Shown one piece after another: positions 5,686 to 5,922 of a stretch of DNA of 5,922 nt (position 1 is the stretch's first letter; each line of letters opens with the position of its first letter). The position numbers and the translations under genes were made by a program. The notes beneath the pieces are model-generated. The model ran no database searches. It saw nothing but the letters and a program-made list of their open reading frames with translations, and had not been told where the DNA came from. Location: assembly GCA_035307785.1 (NCBI GenBank), contig DATGHS010000156.1:1-5922 (forward strand), read 5' to 3'. This DNA comes from DATGHS01 sp035307785 (GTDB taxonomy: Bacteria; Planctomycetota; Planctomycetia; Gemmatales; Gemmataceae).

Positions 5686-5922
5686 ATGGCATTTCGTACT
5701 CTCCGCTCGCCAGTATTTGCCGCGGCCGTGCTGGCGCTTATCTTCGCTGGCGCTGCCAAGGCCGAGGAGAGCGTTTACAAGAAAGCCCTCAAGTCCACAG
5801 TCTGGATTGTGGTGCCAATGGGCGGCGGGAAAGTGGGCATGGCCAGCGGTTCCGTGGTGGACACCAGCAAGCGGCTGATCCTTACGAATTACCACGTGGT
5901 CGGCGATCAGAAGGAATGCGTC
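5686..5922 (+). CDS. exported trypsin-like protease, copy 3, N-terminal part only
   Basis: The first 79 residues of a third family member, open at the right window edge. It begins MAFRTLRSPVFAAAVLALI, a signal peptide with likely cleavage at AKA before Glu27, followed by EESVYKKALKSTVWIV. This is nearly the same mature N-terminus as copy 1 (EENVYKKALKSTVFIM). GSVVD and ILTNYHVV are present, with His70 as the expected catalytic His. This stretch is clearly closer to copy 1 than to copy 2, which has SQHFL here. The start is supported by GGAG six bases upstream. The rest of the triad and any C-terminal repeats lie outside the window, so activity cannot be judged. Confidence 0.88.
   Translation, partial: MAFRTLRSPVFAAAVLALIFAGAAKAEESVYKKALKSTVWIVVPMGGGKVGMASGSVVDTSKRLILTNYHVVGDQKECV

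Noticed and set aside
5630..5878. Plus-strand open frame of 82 codons overlapping copy 3
   Set aside because: It is in a different frame from copy 3, whose signal peptide and TNYHVV motif match copy 1. The alternative product has no recognisable feature.

Overview
The window looks like a chromosomal piece of a planctomycete or a close relative. This is an inference from gene content: a secreted DUF1680-type glycosidase, a poorly conserved outer-membrane-barrel-like protein, and a family of exported trypsin-like proteases with Lys/Ala/Glu-rich C-terminal repeats. It is supported by G+C-rich codon use, Shine-Dalgarno-led starts and Gram-negative-type signal peptides. No rRNA, tRNA, mobile element or CRISPR array is visible, so the taxon cannot be fixed from the window itself.

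Layout. (1) The minus strand from 1755 to the left edge carries the first 585 residues of an exported GH127-type (DUF1680) beta-L-arabinofuranosidase-like enzyme with its catalytic Glu/Cys/zinc-site residues intact. Its C-terminus lies outside the window. (2) After a 172-base divergent intergenic region, a plus-strand gene (1928-2953) encodes a 341-residue exported protein with the look of an outer-membrane beta-barrel. (3) From 3087 to the right edge lie three tandem plus-strand paralogs of one exported S1/HtrA-like protease family. Copy 1 (3087-4211) has a complete His/Asp/Ser triad. Copy 2 (4257-5468, GTG start) keeps His and Asp but has Thr in place of the nucleophilic Ser. Copy 3 (5686 onward) is cut by the window edge after its catalytic His.

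Copies 1 and 2 are 45 bases apart and probably co-transcribed. Copy 3 is separated by 217 bases that hold a long imperfect inverted repeat (5493-5557) and a weak promoter-like site. Both complete proteases end in two copies of a roughly 45-residue helical, TPR-like repeat instead of PDZ domains. The most interesting feature is this tandem array, which pairs a canonical protease with a Ser-to-Thr variant under the same unusual architecture. How the proteases relate functionally to the glycosidase and the barrel protein cannot be read from the sequence, beyond all of them being predicted to be exported.
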